From contig CBIHOZ010000014.1 of assembly GCA_966211525.1 (NCBI GenBank), positions 5,949 through 69,948 on the forward strand: a stretch of 64,000 nucleotides of DNA, in the 5' to 3' direction. The notes below the pieces were generated by a model, which did not search any database, was not told the origin of the DNA, and saw nothing but the letters and a program-made list of their open reading frames with translations. Source of the stretch: Ohtaekwangia sp966211525. GTDB taxonomy: Bacteria > Bacteroidota > Bacteroidia > Cytophagales > Cyclobacteriaceae. The position numbers and the translations under genes are program-made. Positions 50,676-59,495 of the stretch are shown here, one piece after another. Position 1 is the stretch's first letter, and every line of letters begins with the position of its first letter.

Positions 50676-52121
50676 TTATTTTTTTCTCAGTACGCTGTTG
50701 TTCTTGCTATACCCGAAGTATACAATGAAACCAAGCAACATCCATACAGCGGCTACTACCTGCGTGCGACCGTCAACATAGATAATCAACGCTGTACATA
50801 CCAATATACCCAGTATAGGTACGAGTGGCACTAACGGAGTTTTGAAAGGACGTTTAAGGTCAGGGCTCTTGACGCGCAACACCCAAACACCTATACATAC
50901 CACCACAAAGGCGAAAAGTGTACCAATGCTGGTTAAATCACCCGCCATGCTGCCTGGTATAAATGCAGCGAATGCACCTACGAAGAAGAATAGAATGATA
51001 TTAGACTTATAGGGTGTTCTGAATTTAGGATGCAGATCAGAGAATATTTTTGGAAGCAAGCCATCGTTCGCCATCGAGAAGAATACGCGTGACTGACCTA
51101 ACAACATCACCAGAATTACCGAAGAGAAACCGGCAAGGATCGCTACAGTAATCGCGGTAGCAAGCCATCCGTATCCATGCATATAGGTTTCGATAGCATA
51201 CGCAACAGAAGCTTCTTTACCGGCAGTTTTAAATTCTGTCCAGTTAGCAATACCGGTTAACACGTGCGAGAACAAAATATATAGTATCGTACACACTACC
51301 AATGAACCTAATATACCGATCGGCATATCGCGCTTCGGATTTTTAGCTTCTTGCGCAGCCGTTGATACAGCATCAAAACCTATGAAAGCGAAGAATACTA
51401 TACTGGCGCCTCCGAGCACACCGCCCCAGCCAAATTCGCGGAAGCCTTCATGGCCTGGTGTTCCTTCCGGGATAGTGAACGGTTCATAGTTAGCAGGATT
51501 GATGAATCCCCAACCGATGGCGATGAACAACAATACGATTGCTACTTTGATAAACACAATGATCGCATTTAGCGATGCAGACTCTTGTGTTCCTTTGATC
51601 AGTACTGCTGTAAGTATAGCAAGAATAATAAGTGCAGGAAGGTTAATGATACCGTGCGTTCCATCGGCTGCAACTTCCAATGGTGAGTGACTGAACGCAT
51701 ACGGTATGGCCCCGTTCAAGAGCTTATTAAGATATTCACTCCAGGCAATGGATACTGTTGCTGCTCCCAAGGCATACTCTAATACGAGAGCCCAACCAAT
51801 AACCCAGGCAACCAGTTCGCCCATGGTAGCATACGCATAAGTATAGGCACTTCCTGCGATCGGGATCATGGACGCAAACTCTGCATAACAAAGACCAGCA
51901 AAGGCGCAACCTATAGCTGCTACTATAAATGAAACTACTACGGCAGGCCCCGCGGCTTCACTGGCTGCAGCAGCAGTTCTAACAAACAGACCTGCGCCAA
52001 TAATGGCACCGATACCCAACGCCACCAGATTCGTTGCGCTAAGTGTGCGCTTCAGCCCCTTCTCAGAATCGCCGGCCTGTGCCAGCAGTTGTTCCAGAGG
52101 CTTTTTGATAAACAAACTCAT
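50676..52121 (-). CDS. APC-family amino acid permease (cationic amino acid transporter-like)
   Basis: 481 residues with about 12 to 14 membrane helices. The consensus GIGAIIGAGLFV near 37-48 is the APC helix 1 substrate-binding signature, and FFAFIGFDAVSTAAQEAKNPKRDMPIGI near 238-265 is the helix 6 signature. The layout with an N-terminal KKPLEQLLAQAG tail resembles YfnA/CAT-type basic amino-acid transporters. Inner-membrane uptake; substrate could not be assigned from sequence. Probably monocistronic. Confidence 0.92.
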   Translation of the reverse strand: MSLFIKKPLEQLLAQAGDSEKGLKRTLSATNLVALGIGAIIGAGLFVRTAAAASEAAGPAVVVSFIVAAIGCAFAGLCYAEFASMIPIAGSAYTYAYATMGELVAWVIGWALVLEYALGAATVSIAWSEYLNKLLNGAIPYAFSHSPLEVAADGTHGIINLPALIILAILTAVLIKGTQESASLNAIIVFIKVAIVLLFIAIGWGFINPANYEPFTIPEGTPGHEGFREFGWGGVLGGASIVFFAFIGFDAVSTAAQEAKNPKRDMPIGILGSLVVCTILYILFSHVLTGIANWTEFKTAGKEASVAYAIETYMHGYGWLATAITVAILAGFSSVILVMLLGQSRVFFSMANDGLLPKIFSDLHPKFRTPYKSNIILFFFVGAFAAFIPGSMAGDLTSIGTLFAFVVVCIGVWVLRVKSPDLKRPFKTPLVPLVPILGILVCTALIIYVDGRTQVVAAVWMLLGFIVYFGYSKNNSVLRKK

Positions 52122-52288
52122 TATCTTCTTCTTAGGTTAAGGTTTTTGGAAAAGTAATCAGCCCTAAAAGTAATAATAATAATGAATTTGGCTAACGCGT
52201 ATTAGTATATGAAAGCTAAAATTATGACGTGTGGCTTCTTTTTCGAAAGCAACATCACCCATCTATAAGGCTTAACGTGAATTACAAA

Positions 52289-52978
52289 TTACAGCTGACT
52301 CGGATTGTCGTGTTGATCTTCTGCGACAGGATGTTCTTTCACTTCGTTGTCTGAAGGCAGCTCATCAGCAGGTGGCATCGGCACAGCGTCATTGATATGT
52401 TCACCGAAGAACCTGCGTTGAAACAGAAGAATAATTACTACACCTATAAATATTGACGAGTCGGCAATGTTGAACACCGGACTAAAGAACAGGAAGTAAT
52501 CACCACCAACGTATGGCATCCAGGTAGGCCATGTGAAATCAAACAATGGAAAGAATAACATATCGATTACCTGACCATGGAACCATGGTGTAGGTGAGTT
52601 AGCAGGTTGATTGTTTAGCAACACACCATAAAATGTACTATCAATTACATTCCCTACGGCACCACCAAGTATAAGCGCCATGCACCAGAGGAAACCTGTG
52701 TGTGCATCCTTCTTCGCCATCTTTACCAGGTAGTATCCTATACCAAACATAGCTGCGATGCGAAAAGCAGTTAAAGCAAGTTTACCGAATTCATTGTTCC
52801 AGCGAATGCCGAACGCCATGCCTGGATTGAGGAGGTAATGTAGTTTAAAACCGAATTGCTCGTTGCCGACAACCGTTATCTCCTGGTGCAGGTACATGAA
52901 GTGATGCACCAACAGCTTGGAGGTTTGATCGATGATGATAACGAAAAGCGCGAGGATGAAGTATTTGTATATTTTCAT
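52289..52978 (-). CDS. lspA: Lipoprotein signal peptidase II
   Basis: 229 residues with four membrane helices. The catalytic Asp pair lies in GGAVGNVIDSTFYGVL near 105-120 and FNIADSSIFIGV near 170-180. There is a long hydrophilic C-terminal extension of about 40 residues (PSDNEVKEHPVAEDQHDN), common in this phylum. It cleaves prolipoproteins; several lipoprotein genes are in this window. Located downstream of ileS; from memory many Bacteroidota have a small TraR/DksA zinc-finger gene between them, absent here. Confidence 0.95.
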   Translation of the reverse strand: MKIYKYFILALFVIIIDQTSKLLVHHFMYLHQEITVVGNEQFGFKLHYLLNPGMAFGIRWNNEFGKLALTAFRIAAMFGIGYYLVKMAKKDAHTGFLWCMALILGGAVGNVIDSTFYGVLLNNQPANSPTPWFHGQVIDMLFFPLFDFTWPTWMPYVGGDYFLFFSPVFNIADSSIFIGVVIILLFQRRFFGEHINDAVPMPPADELPSDNEVKEHPVAEDQHDNPSQL

Positions 52979-53000
52979 GGAGCTGATTCACAATTCGGTT

Positions 53001-53036
53001 TGTAATTCATGCAGCTCATGATGACTTACGAGCTGC
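53001..53036 (-). other. Stem-loop between ileS and lspA
   Basis: GCAGCTC at about 53011-53017 pairs with GAGCTGC at about 53030-53036. There is no U tract, so it may be a pause or processing site; not a clear terminator. Confidence 0.4.
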
Positions 53037-53047
53037 GTAATCACAAA

Positions 53048-56000
53048 TTATTTCTTTACACTGATTTTTACTTTCAACATAAATTCATCCATATCTACTT
53101 CCGTAGCATCGGTTATGGTTTCTTTTAACTCTAACGACAGTGCCTGTGTTTCGGTGCTGATATAGTCTTTGAAGGCGGTTAACGCAGCCGTTACTACCTC
53201 GCCATCTTTCTCTACTTCAATACCAATCTTATCGAGCACTTCAAGACCCATATCTTTACGAAGGTTTTGAACGCGGTTTACAAAGTCGCGCGCGATACCT
53301 TCTTTCTTCAAATCATCGGTAATGGTGATATCAAGCGCTACGGTTATACCCGCTTCCGCAGCAACCGACCAGCCCGGTATATCTTCTGATGAAATGAGTA
53401 CATCTTCCAATACAAGATCAAATCCTTCTTTCGAAAGTTTACCTTGCTTTTCGATCTGCGCTATATCTTCCTTGGTAAAGGCATTGATCACTGCAGAAAC
53501 TTCTTTCATCTTCGGACCATACTGTTTACCAAGTTTAGCGAAGTTAGGCTTCACCTTCTTCACCAACACTCCTGAGGTATCATCAATATACTCGATGCCT
53601 TTTACGTTTACTTCTGCAAGTATAATTTCTTCTACCGACTTGATACGTTTTGCAAAGGAATCATCGAGTACCGGTAACAAGATGCGCTGCAGTGGTGTAC
53701 GTACTTTGATCTTGGCATTCTTACGGATGGAGTGAACCAGCGAACAGATCTTTTGTGCATACTCCATCGACTTCTCCAACTCTCCGTCTATACGGTTTTG
53801 CTCGGGTTTAACCAGGTCGGTTAAGTGAACCGATGCATGGCGAAGCGGTGTGTTGTTGGCCAGTGCTTTGTCGCGGATGTTCTCGGTAAGATTTCTATAG
53901 AGGAATTCGCTGAAGAATGGTGCAATCGGAGCCATCAACTGACTTACCACCATTAAGCACTCGTACAGTGTTTCGTACGCAGCTTTCTTGTCTTCACTCA
54001 TCTCACCTTTCCAGAAACGCTTACGATTCAGGCGAACATACCAGTTGGAGAGGTGATCGTTTACAAACTCCTGTATAGCACGTGCAGCACGGGTAGGTTC
54101 GTACTCTTCGTATGCTTTGGTTACATCAACGATGAGTGTTTGTAATTTGGAGATGATCCAGCGATCGAGGTGCGAAAGTTTTTCATACGGCACTACATTC
54201 ATCTCATCTTTCAAAAAGCCATCAATGTTGGCATAGAGTGCAAAAAATGAATATGTATTTTGAAGGGTACCGAAGAATCTGCGCTGCACTTCCGTTATAC
54301 CATCGAAGTCGAACTTGAGGTTGTCCCAAGGCGGTGCGTTCTCGATCATATACCAACGCACTATATCCGGACCATATTTACTGAGTGTCTCAAACGGATT
54401 TACAACGTTGCCTTTGCTCTTCGACATTTTGTTGCCGTTTTTATCGAGCACAAGTCCGTTGGAGATAACATTCTTGAATGCTACGCCTCCGTTGTTTACT
54501 TTCTTATTAACAGTATTTATCTCGGTACTGCTTTCGTTGATCATCACCGCTATAGCATGCAGTGTGAAGAACCATCCGCGGGTTTGGTCTACACCTTCCG
54601 CGATGAAATCAGCAGGATAATTTTTTTCGAATACATCTTTATTCTCAAACGGATAATGCCATTGTGCATACGGCATAGCACCAGAGTCAAACCATACGTC
54701 AATCAAGTCTGGCTCACGATGCATTGGCTGGCCGGAAGCACTTACGAGTACAACATCATCTACGTACGGTCTGTGCAAATCAAAGTCAGCAGCAAGTGCA
54801 GCTTTCATAAAGCCAGCCTTTACAGACTTCGCTACTTCGTTATTCAGTTCTTCAAGTGAGCCTATACAGATTTCTTCTTTACCATCTTTCGTTCTCCATA
54901 TAGGGAGCGGGGTTCCCCAATAGCGCGAACGTGACAAGTTCCAGTCAACAAGATTTTCGAGCCAGTTACCAAAGCGACCTGTACCGGTTGATTCCGGTTT
55001 CCAGTTTATAGTCTTGTTAAGCTCTACCATCTTATCCTTCAAAGCGGTGGTGCGGATAAACCATGAATCCAACGGATAGTATAAAACCGGTTTATCAGTA
55101 CGCCAGCAATGTGGATACGTGTGCTCGTATTTCTCTACTTTAAATGCTTTGTTCTCTTCTTTCAGAATGATGGAGATGATAACGTCTGTGTTCTTGTAGT
55201 CAGCGTGCGCTTCATCTTCATTGGTATAGTTCTTCACATAAAAATCATCAGCACTTAGTGGCTTATGTGTTTTGATGTTGAACTTCGCTACACCTTCTTT
55301 CAATCTCTCACCGATCGGAGTCACAAATTTACCCTTGCGATCAACAGTAGGCACCTCGTTGCCGGCTTCATCTTTCAAGGTTACCGGAGGCACTCCGTTT
55401 TGTTTCGCTACGCGGAAGTCGTCTGCACCAAAGGTTGGAGAACTATGTACGATACCGGTACCATCTTCAGTTGTAACAAAATCTCCGGCAATTACTTTGA
55501 ATGCTTTATCAGCATCGTATAGCGGCTGCACATATGGCATCAGTTGCTCGTATGCTACACCCAGTAATTGTTTACCGGCAAACTCCTGAACGATTTGATA
55601 CGGTATAGCTTTATCGCCTGCCTTGTAATCTTCGAGCTTCAGATCTTTGTTCTTATCAGAGAAATATTTTCCGAAGAGATCTTTCGCCAATATAACGCTT
55701 ACCGCTTTGTGCGTATAGGGGTTGAAAGTATTTACCTGAACGTACGTGATCTTCTCGCCCACCACCAATGAAGTGTTGGAAGGAAGCGTCCACGGTGTGG
55801 TTGTCCAGGCAAGTATAAATACATCACCTGTCGGTTTTGCGAAGAGGAATTCTGATTTCGAATCCTTCGTTACCTTGAACTGCGCTACGATGGAAGTATC
55901 CTTCACATCTTTATAGCAGCCCGGTAAATTCAGTTCGTGCGAACTCAAGCCCGTTCCGGCAGCCGGTGAGTATGGCTGAATGGTATAGCCTTTATAGAGA

Positions 56001-56518
56001 AGCTTCTTGTTATAAAATTGCTTGAGCAACCACCAGAGCGACTCTATATATTCCTTCTCGTATGTGATGTATGGATTATCAAGGTCAACCCAATAACCCA
56101 TTTTCATGGTGAGGTCGTCCCACTGATCTTTATACATCATTACCGTTTCGCGGCACTTCTTGTTATAGTCTTCGATCGATATCTTTTTACCGATATCATC
56201 TTTCGTAATGCCGAGTTGTTTTTCAACCTGCAGCTCTACCGGCAAGCCGTGAGTATCCCAGCCGCCTTTGCGTTTCACCTGGAAACCCTGCAAGGTTTTA
56301 TAACGACAGAAAATATCTTTTACGGTGCGGGCCATTACGTGGTGAATACCCGGAGTACCGTTTGCTGAAGGAGGACCTTCGTAAAAAGTAAAAGATGGTG
56401 AACCCTCACGGTTCGTTACCGATTTTTGAAATACCTGCTCGCGCTTCCAGAAATCGAGGATTTCTTCAGCGATGCGTGCAAAATTCAGTTCTTTAAATTC
56501 TTTATAATTTCCTGCCAT
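53048..56518 (-). CDS. ileS: Isoleucyl-tRNA synthetase
   Basis: 1156 residues from ATG complementary to 56516-56518 (alternative two codons upstream). Class I signature EGPPSANGTPGIHHV near 48, editing domain with GTGIVHSSPTFGADDF near 360, and KMSKS loop NKMSKSKGNVVNP near 700. Tryptophan-rich zinc-like C-terminus is the long IleRS type 2 form without a Zn ribbon. Charges tRNA-Ile. A strong -7 element TATCTTTG lies upstream. Followed on the same strand by lspA. Confidence 0.98.
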   Translation of the reverse strand: MAGNYKEFKELNFARIAEEILDFWKREQVFQKSVTNREGSPSFTFYEGPPSANGTPGIHHVMARTVKDIFCRYKTLQGFQVKRKGGWDTHGLPVELQVEKQLGITKDDIGKKISIEDYNKKCRETVMMYKDQWDDLTMKMGYWVDLDNPYITYEKEYIESLWWLLKQFYNKKLLYKGYTIQPYSPAAGTGLSSHELNLPGCYKDVKDTSIVAQFKVTKDSKSEFLFAKPTGDVFILAWTTTPWTLPSNTSLVVGEKITYVQVNTFNPYTHKAVSVILAKDLFGKYFSDKNKDLKLEDYKAGDKAIPYQIVQEFAGKQLLGVAYEQLMPYVQPLYDADKAFKVIAGDFVTTEDGTGIVHSSPTFGADDFRVAKQNGVPPVTLKDEAGNEVPTVDRKGKFVTPIGERLKEGVAKFNIKTHKPLSADDFYVKNYTNEDEAHADYKNTDVIISIILKEENKAFKVEKYEHTYPHCWRTDKPVLYYPLDSWFIRTTALKDKMVELNKTINWKPESTGTGRFGNWLENLVDWNLSRSRYWGTPLPIWRTKDGKEEICIGSLEELNNEVAKSVKAGFMKAALAADFDLHRPYVDDVVLVSASGQPMHREPDLIDVWFDSGAMPYAQWHYPFENKDVFEKNYPADFIAEGVDQTRGWFFTLHAIAVMINESSTEINTVNKKVNNGGVAFKNVISNGLVLDKNGNKMSKSKGNVVNPFETLSKYGPDIVRWYMIENAPPWDNLKFDFDGITEVQRRFFGTLQNTYSFFALYANIDGFLKDEMNVVPYEKLSHLDRWIISKLQTLIVDVTKAYEEYEPTRAARAIQEFVNDHLSNWYVRLNRKRFWKGEMSEDKKAAYETLYECLMVVSQLMAPIAPFFSEFLYRNLTENIRDKALANNTPLRHASVHLTDLVKPEQNRIDGELEKSMEYAQKICSLVHSIRKNAKIKVRTPLQRILLPVLDDSFAKRIKSVEEIILAEVNVKGIEYIDDTSGVLVKKVKPNFAKLGKQYGPKMKEVSAVINAFTKEDIAQIEKQGKLSKEGFDLVLEDVLISSEDIPGWSVAAEAGITVALDITITDDLKKEGIARDFVNRVQNLRKDMGLEVLDKIGIEVEKDGEVVTAALTAFKDYISTETQALSLELKETITDATEVDMDEFMLKVKISVKK

Positions 56519-56553
56519 GCTCAAAAACTAGCGTCTGCGTTCGAATAAGAGCG

Positions 56554-56561
56554 CAAAGATA
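56554..56561 (-). promoter_or_regulatory. -7 promoter element of ileS
   Basis: TATCTTTG on the minus strand matches TAnnTTTG, 35 bases before the ATG. The same octamer TATCTTTG precedes glyS. Two GTAAGAA-type heptamers lie just beyond (56577-56590). Confidence 0.55.
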
Positions 56562-56576
56562 ACTTAGAATTACAAA

Positions 56577-56590
56577 GTAAGTAGTAAGAA
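56577..56590 (-). repeat. Two copies of the heptamer TTCTTAC
   Basis: GTAAGTA GTAAGAA read on plus (TTCTTAC TACTTAC on minus) is the complement of the heptamer tandemly repeated in the porZ signal peptide, here in only two copies with one mismatch. Located in the ileS upstream region, outside any gene. Confidence 0.5.
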
Positions 56591-56597
56591 TTTTGTG

Positions 56598-56622
56598 GGG
56601 AGGTCTGATATTCAGACCTCCC
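56598..56622. terminator. Stem-loop after the MMPL transporter gene
   Basis: GGGAGGTCTGA pairs with TCAGACCTCCC around TAT. The 11 bp arms make a very stable hairpin 26 bases past the transporter stop, but no U tract follows on the minus strand. Confidence 0.6.
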
Positions 56623-56647
56623 GGATAATTTTAAGAAACCACCGAAC

Positions 56648-59080
56648 TTATTCGGCAGCGGAGTGACGGTTGTGAATTTTGATTTTGTCGAGGTCGATCT
56701 CTTCGTCTTCTGACTCCCCGTAAAATGTATGGTCAAACTCATCAATGAGTTGGTGATCGCCTTTCTTCTTCTTGGGTTTATCGAATGTCATGATCAGTGC
56801 CGGCAACAGAATCAGGTTGGTAAACATGGAGATAATCAGCGTTACGGATGTAAGCAGACCCAGCGCGATGGTGCCACCGAACGAAGAGAATGTGAAAATG
56901 ATAAACCCGGCAAACAACACCACAGAAGTATAGATGATGCTCTTGCCTGTTTCCATAATGGCTTCGCTCACCGCTACAGGAATGTAGAAGTTGTTTGATA
57001 AAATTTCCTGGCGATACTTCGCGAGGAAACGAATCGAGTTATCAACCGAGATACCGAATGTTATACTAAAGATGAGCGCAGTACTCGCTTTCAGTGGTAT
57101 ATCAAAATACCCCATCAGTCCGGCTGTGATCATCAGCGCCAACAAATTCGGAATAAGTGAAATGATGATCATGCGCACGTTGGCAAAAAGTATGGCCATG
57201 GAAAGTGTAATGAGGAGGAACGCCAGTAATAAACTTTCCTGCAGATTGGCGATGAGGAATTTGTTACCCTTAATAAAAATCTTGGTCGATCCGGTGACGG
57301 CAGTCTTTACAGAATCTTTTTCAGTCGATACAAAAATGGAATTCATGCGTGGTTCGATCACATGGTGAACGAGCGAGTCCATTTTAACGGAGCCTATATC
57401 TGCGATCTGACTGGAGATACGCATTTTGGTGAACGTGCTGTCCACAAATGATTTGAACAAACCGCTGTTGTCAGATTTCCCCTTCATATAGCGGAGTATA
57501 AAAGCACCTTCGCTCTTGCTCGGCAATGTATAGCGATCGGGATTGTTATTATAGAATGCCTGCTTCGATGCTTTGATAAGACTTAACACCGACACCGGCC
57601 TTGAAACTTCCGGCAGTGAATCAAGAAATGCTTCAAGTTCATCAACCTTCTGCATGTTCTTTACATCGAGTACTGGTCTGCGTTTCTTGGTTTTAAATTC
57701 TACCACAATCTCAAGGGGCATAATGCCGCTGAAGTTTGCTTCAAAAAAGTGGAGGTCTTTCTTGATCTGGCTTTCCTCCGGTATATCATCTACCATAAAA
57801 GATACGGAGCGAAGCTGAAGGATACCATAAACCGAAACAATAGCCACCACCATCGACACTATATATATTATGACGCGGTTACGATGCACAGCCAGATCTA
57901 CCAGTTTCAAAAAGCCACCCATGATCTTAAAGTTCAGGTGACGCAGGTGTTTTTCAGAAGGTGTAGGCAGCCATGAAAATACACTCGGTATCATCACCAG
58001 ACTCACCAGGAATAACACCATGATATTTATACCCGCTACAATACCAAACTCGCGCAGAATAATAATGTCTGTTGAAAGAAGGGTGAGGAACCCGATGGCA
58101 ACAGTAAGGTTTGTTAAGAACGTGGCGAGGCCCATCTTCTGTACAACCGTTGCTATAGCCTTGAGTTTGTCTTTCGATTTGGCAAACTCCAGGTGATATT
58201 TATTGAGCAGGTATATAGCGTTGGTTATACCGATGGTTACAATTACCGGCGGAATCAAACCGCTGAGCAATGTGATCTTGAAACCAAACAATGCCAGTGT
58301 CCCAAGCGTCCACACCACCACGATACCAATGATGATCATTGAGAAGATTACCGCGCGGAATGATTTAAAGAAGAGGAACATGATAAGCCCGGTAACAAAA
58401 GCAGACGCATACAAAAACAACTGCATCTCTTTGCGCACCTGGTTCGCTACCAGTGTTCGTATAAATGGAAGGCCTGCATAGTGCAGTTGTATCTTGGTTT
58501 GATCTTCAAAGCGTTTGCCGGCATCCAGCAGCGACTGCGCAAGGGCTTCACGCTTGGATGAATTCATATACTCTTTCTGCACCGACACCAGCATCATAGT
58601 AGCACCGTTTCGTGAATTCACGATCAGGTCCATATATACTTTCTGCGTTGCTGTTAAGGCCATCAGGCTGTCGAGTTCGGCCTGTGTGCTAATCTTTTCA
58701 GGGAAGATGGATTGAAGATAGAACTTTGATTGCGCAGTATCTTTCAAAATCATTTTGATCACCGGCAGCGACACCACTTCATTAACACCTTCTATGTTTT
58801 TTATATCGCGCGTCAGTTGCCTGTACGCATTGAAGTTCTCTACTTTATAAACATTGCTGTCTTTCACACCCACGGCAATGATGTTCCCATCTTCTCCGAA
58901 CTGTTGCTTGAACTTGGTAAGCAATACCATATCGGGGTCATCCAGCGGCACCGTTCTGGCAAAGTCGTAACTCATTTGAACTCTGGAGGCAAAATATCCC
59001 ATCACGATGGTGATCAGACCAATAACAATGATCAGTGCCAGTCTGTACTTTATAATAAATTGAGCAACCCTATTCCACAT
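56648..59080 (-). CDS. RND/MMPL family transporter
   Basis: 810 residues from ATG complementary to 59078-59080; the longest frame has a spurious 14-residue extension. Twelve membrane helices in two repeats: helix 1 LALIIVIGLITIVMGYFA, then a periplasmic domain, then SGLIPPVIVTIGITNAIYLLNKYHLEF and a second half with STALIFSITFGISVDNSIRFLAKYR. The second D (SVDNSIRF) and the first NAIY are the conserved MMPL positions near the proton relay. Probably exports lipids or hydrophobic compounds; subtype unclear. Confidence 0.9.
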   Translation of the reverse strand: MWNRVAQFIIKYRLALIIVIGLITIVMGYFASRVQMSYDFARTVPLDDPDMVLLTKFKQQFGEDGNIIAVGVKDSNVYKVENFNAYRQLTRDIKNIEGVNEVVSLPVIKMILKDTAQSKFYLQSIFPEKISTQAELDSLMALTATQKVYMDLIVNSRNGATMMLVSVQKEYMNSSKREALAQSLLDAGKRFEDQTKIQLHYAGLPFIRTLVANQVRKEMQLFLYASAFVTGLIMFLFFKSFRAVIFSMIIIGIVVVWTLGTLALFGFKITLLSGLIPPVIVTIGITNAIYLLNKYHLEFAKSKDKLKAIATVVQKMGLATFLTNLTVAIGFLTLLSTDIIILREFGIVAGINIMVLFLVSLVMIPSVFSWLPTPSEKHLRHLNFKIMGGFLKLVDLAVHRNRVIIYIVSMVVAIVSVYGILQLRSVSFMVDDIPEESQIKKDLHFFEANFSGIMPLEIVVEFKTKKRRPVLDVKNMQKVDELEAFLDSLPEVSRPVSVLSLIKASKQAFYNNNPDRYTLPSKSEGAFILRYMKGKSDNSGLFKSFVDSTFTKMRISSQIADIGSVKMDSLVHHVIEPRMNSIFVSTEKDSVKTAVTGSTKIFIKGNKFLIANLQESLLLAFLLITLSMAILFANVRMIIISLIPNLLALMITAGLMGYFDIPLKASTALIFSITFGISVDNSIRFLAKYRQEILSNNFYIPVAVSEAIMETGKSIIYTSVVLFAGFIIFTFSSFGGTIALGLLTSVTLIISMFTNLILLPALIMTFDKPKKKKGDHQLIDEFDHTFYGESEDEEIDLDKIKIHNRHSAAE

Positions 59081-59109
59081 ATTCAATACTTGCAAAGTTT
59101 CAGAAGGGC

Positions 59110-59117
59110 CAAAGCTA
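59110..59117 (-). promoter_or_regulatory. -7 promoter element of the MMPL transporter gene
   Basis: TAGCTTTG on the minus strand matches TAnnTTTG, 29 bases before the ATG. Confidence 0.45.
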
Positions 59118-59183
59118 ATCAATTTTGCCTTTCCCCGAGGTTAACATATAATCAACAAGAGCTGTGATGGAACGAACGGTAAA

Positions 59184-59248
59184 AAACACCGGAGACTCGT
59201 CAACGCTTGATCTTCACTTGCCGTATAGGGCATAAGAGCCCGGTGTTT
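59184..59248. other. Structured intergenic sequence, candidate small RNA or attenuator
   Basis: AAACACCGG (59184-59192) is complementary to CCGGTGTTT (59240-59248); inside, GCC (59219-59222) can pair with GGC (59229-59232). This lies in the 240-base stretch 59081-59320 between the divergent transporter and the Lys-rich gene, which otherwise holds only the two promoters. No known RNA family recognised. Confidence 0.4.
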
Positions 59249-59289
59249 AAAGTTTGATCGGAACCAATGGTTATACACCTGGCGTTTAT

Positions 59290-59297
59290 TATTTTTG
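59290..59297 (+). promoter_or_regulatory. -7 promoter element of the Lys-rich small protein
   Basis: TATTTTTG matches TAnnTTTG; the ATG at 59321 lies 23 bases downstream. Confidence 0.5.
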
Positions 59298-59320
59298 AGT
59301 AATATAAAAATCACCTAGCT

Positions 59321-59425
59321 ATGGCAAAATCACAGGATGCACGGAAGGAAACTAAAAAGAAGCCCGCAAAAACTTTGAAAGAGAAGCGCGCTGAAAAGCA
59401 AGCAAAGAAAGCTTCTAAAAACTAG
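59321..59425 (+). CDS. 34-residue Lys-rich basic protein
   Basis: ATG 59321 to TAG 59425. The protein begins MAKSQDARKETKKKPAK and has 12 Lys and 2 Arg among 34 residues with no hydrophobic stretch. It has its own -7 promoter element and a good terminator directly after, which makes it more than a random ORF. Such small basic proteins occur in many Bacteroidota; function unknown, nucleic-acid binding is a guess. Missed by length cut-offs. Confidence 0.7.
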   Translation: MAKSQDARKETKKKPAKTLKEKRAEKQAKKASKN

Positions 59426-59437
59426 TCTTCCTTCGGG

Positions 59438-59478
59438 GTTGTTTCAGTACAGGGAAAGTGCTGAAACAACTCTTTTTG
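59438..59478 (+). terminator. Rho-independent terminator after the Lys-rich gene
   Basis: GTTGTTTCAG (59438-59447) pairs with CTGAAACAAC (59461-59470), 13-base loop, followed by TCTTTTTG. Positioned 13 bases after the stop of the 34-residue gene and 18 bases before the convergent dgt stop. Confidence 0.9.
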
Positions 59479-59495
59479 TTTTCTCAAGTATATCG

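Noticed and set aside
54260..54859. 199-residue ORF on the plus strand inside ileS
   Set aside because: Fully antisense to the conserved ileS frame, with no promoter or recognisable domain; a shadow frame.
59184..59248. The 59184-59248 dyad as a rho-independent terminator
   Set aside because: The 47-base loop is too large and no T run follows, so I list it only as a structured sequence.
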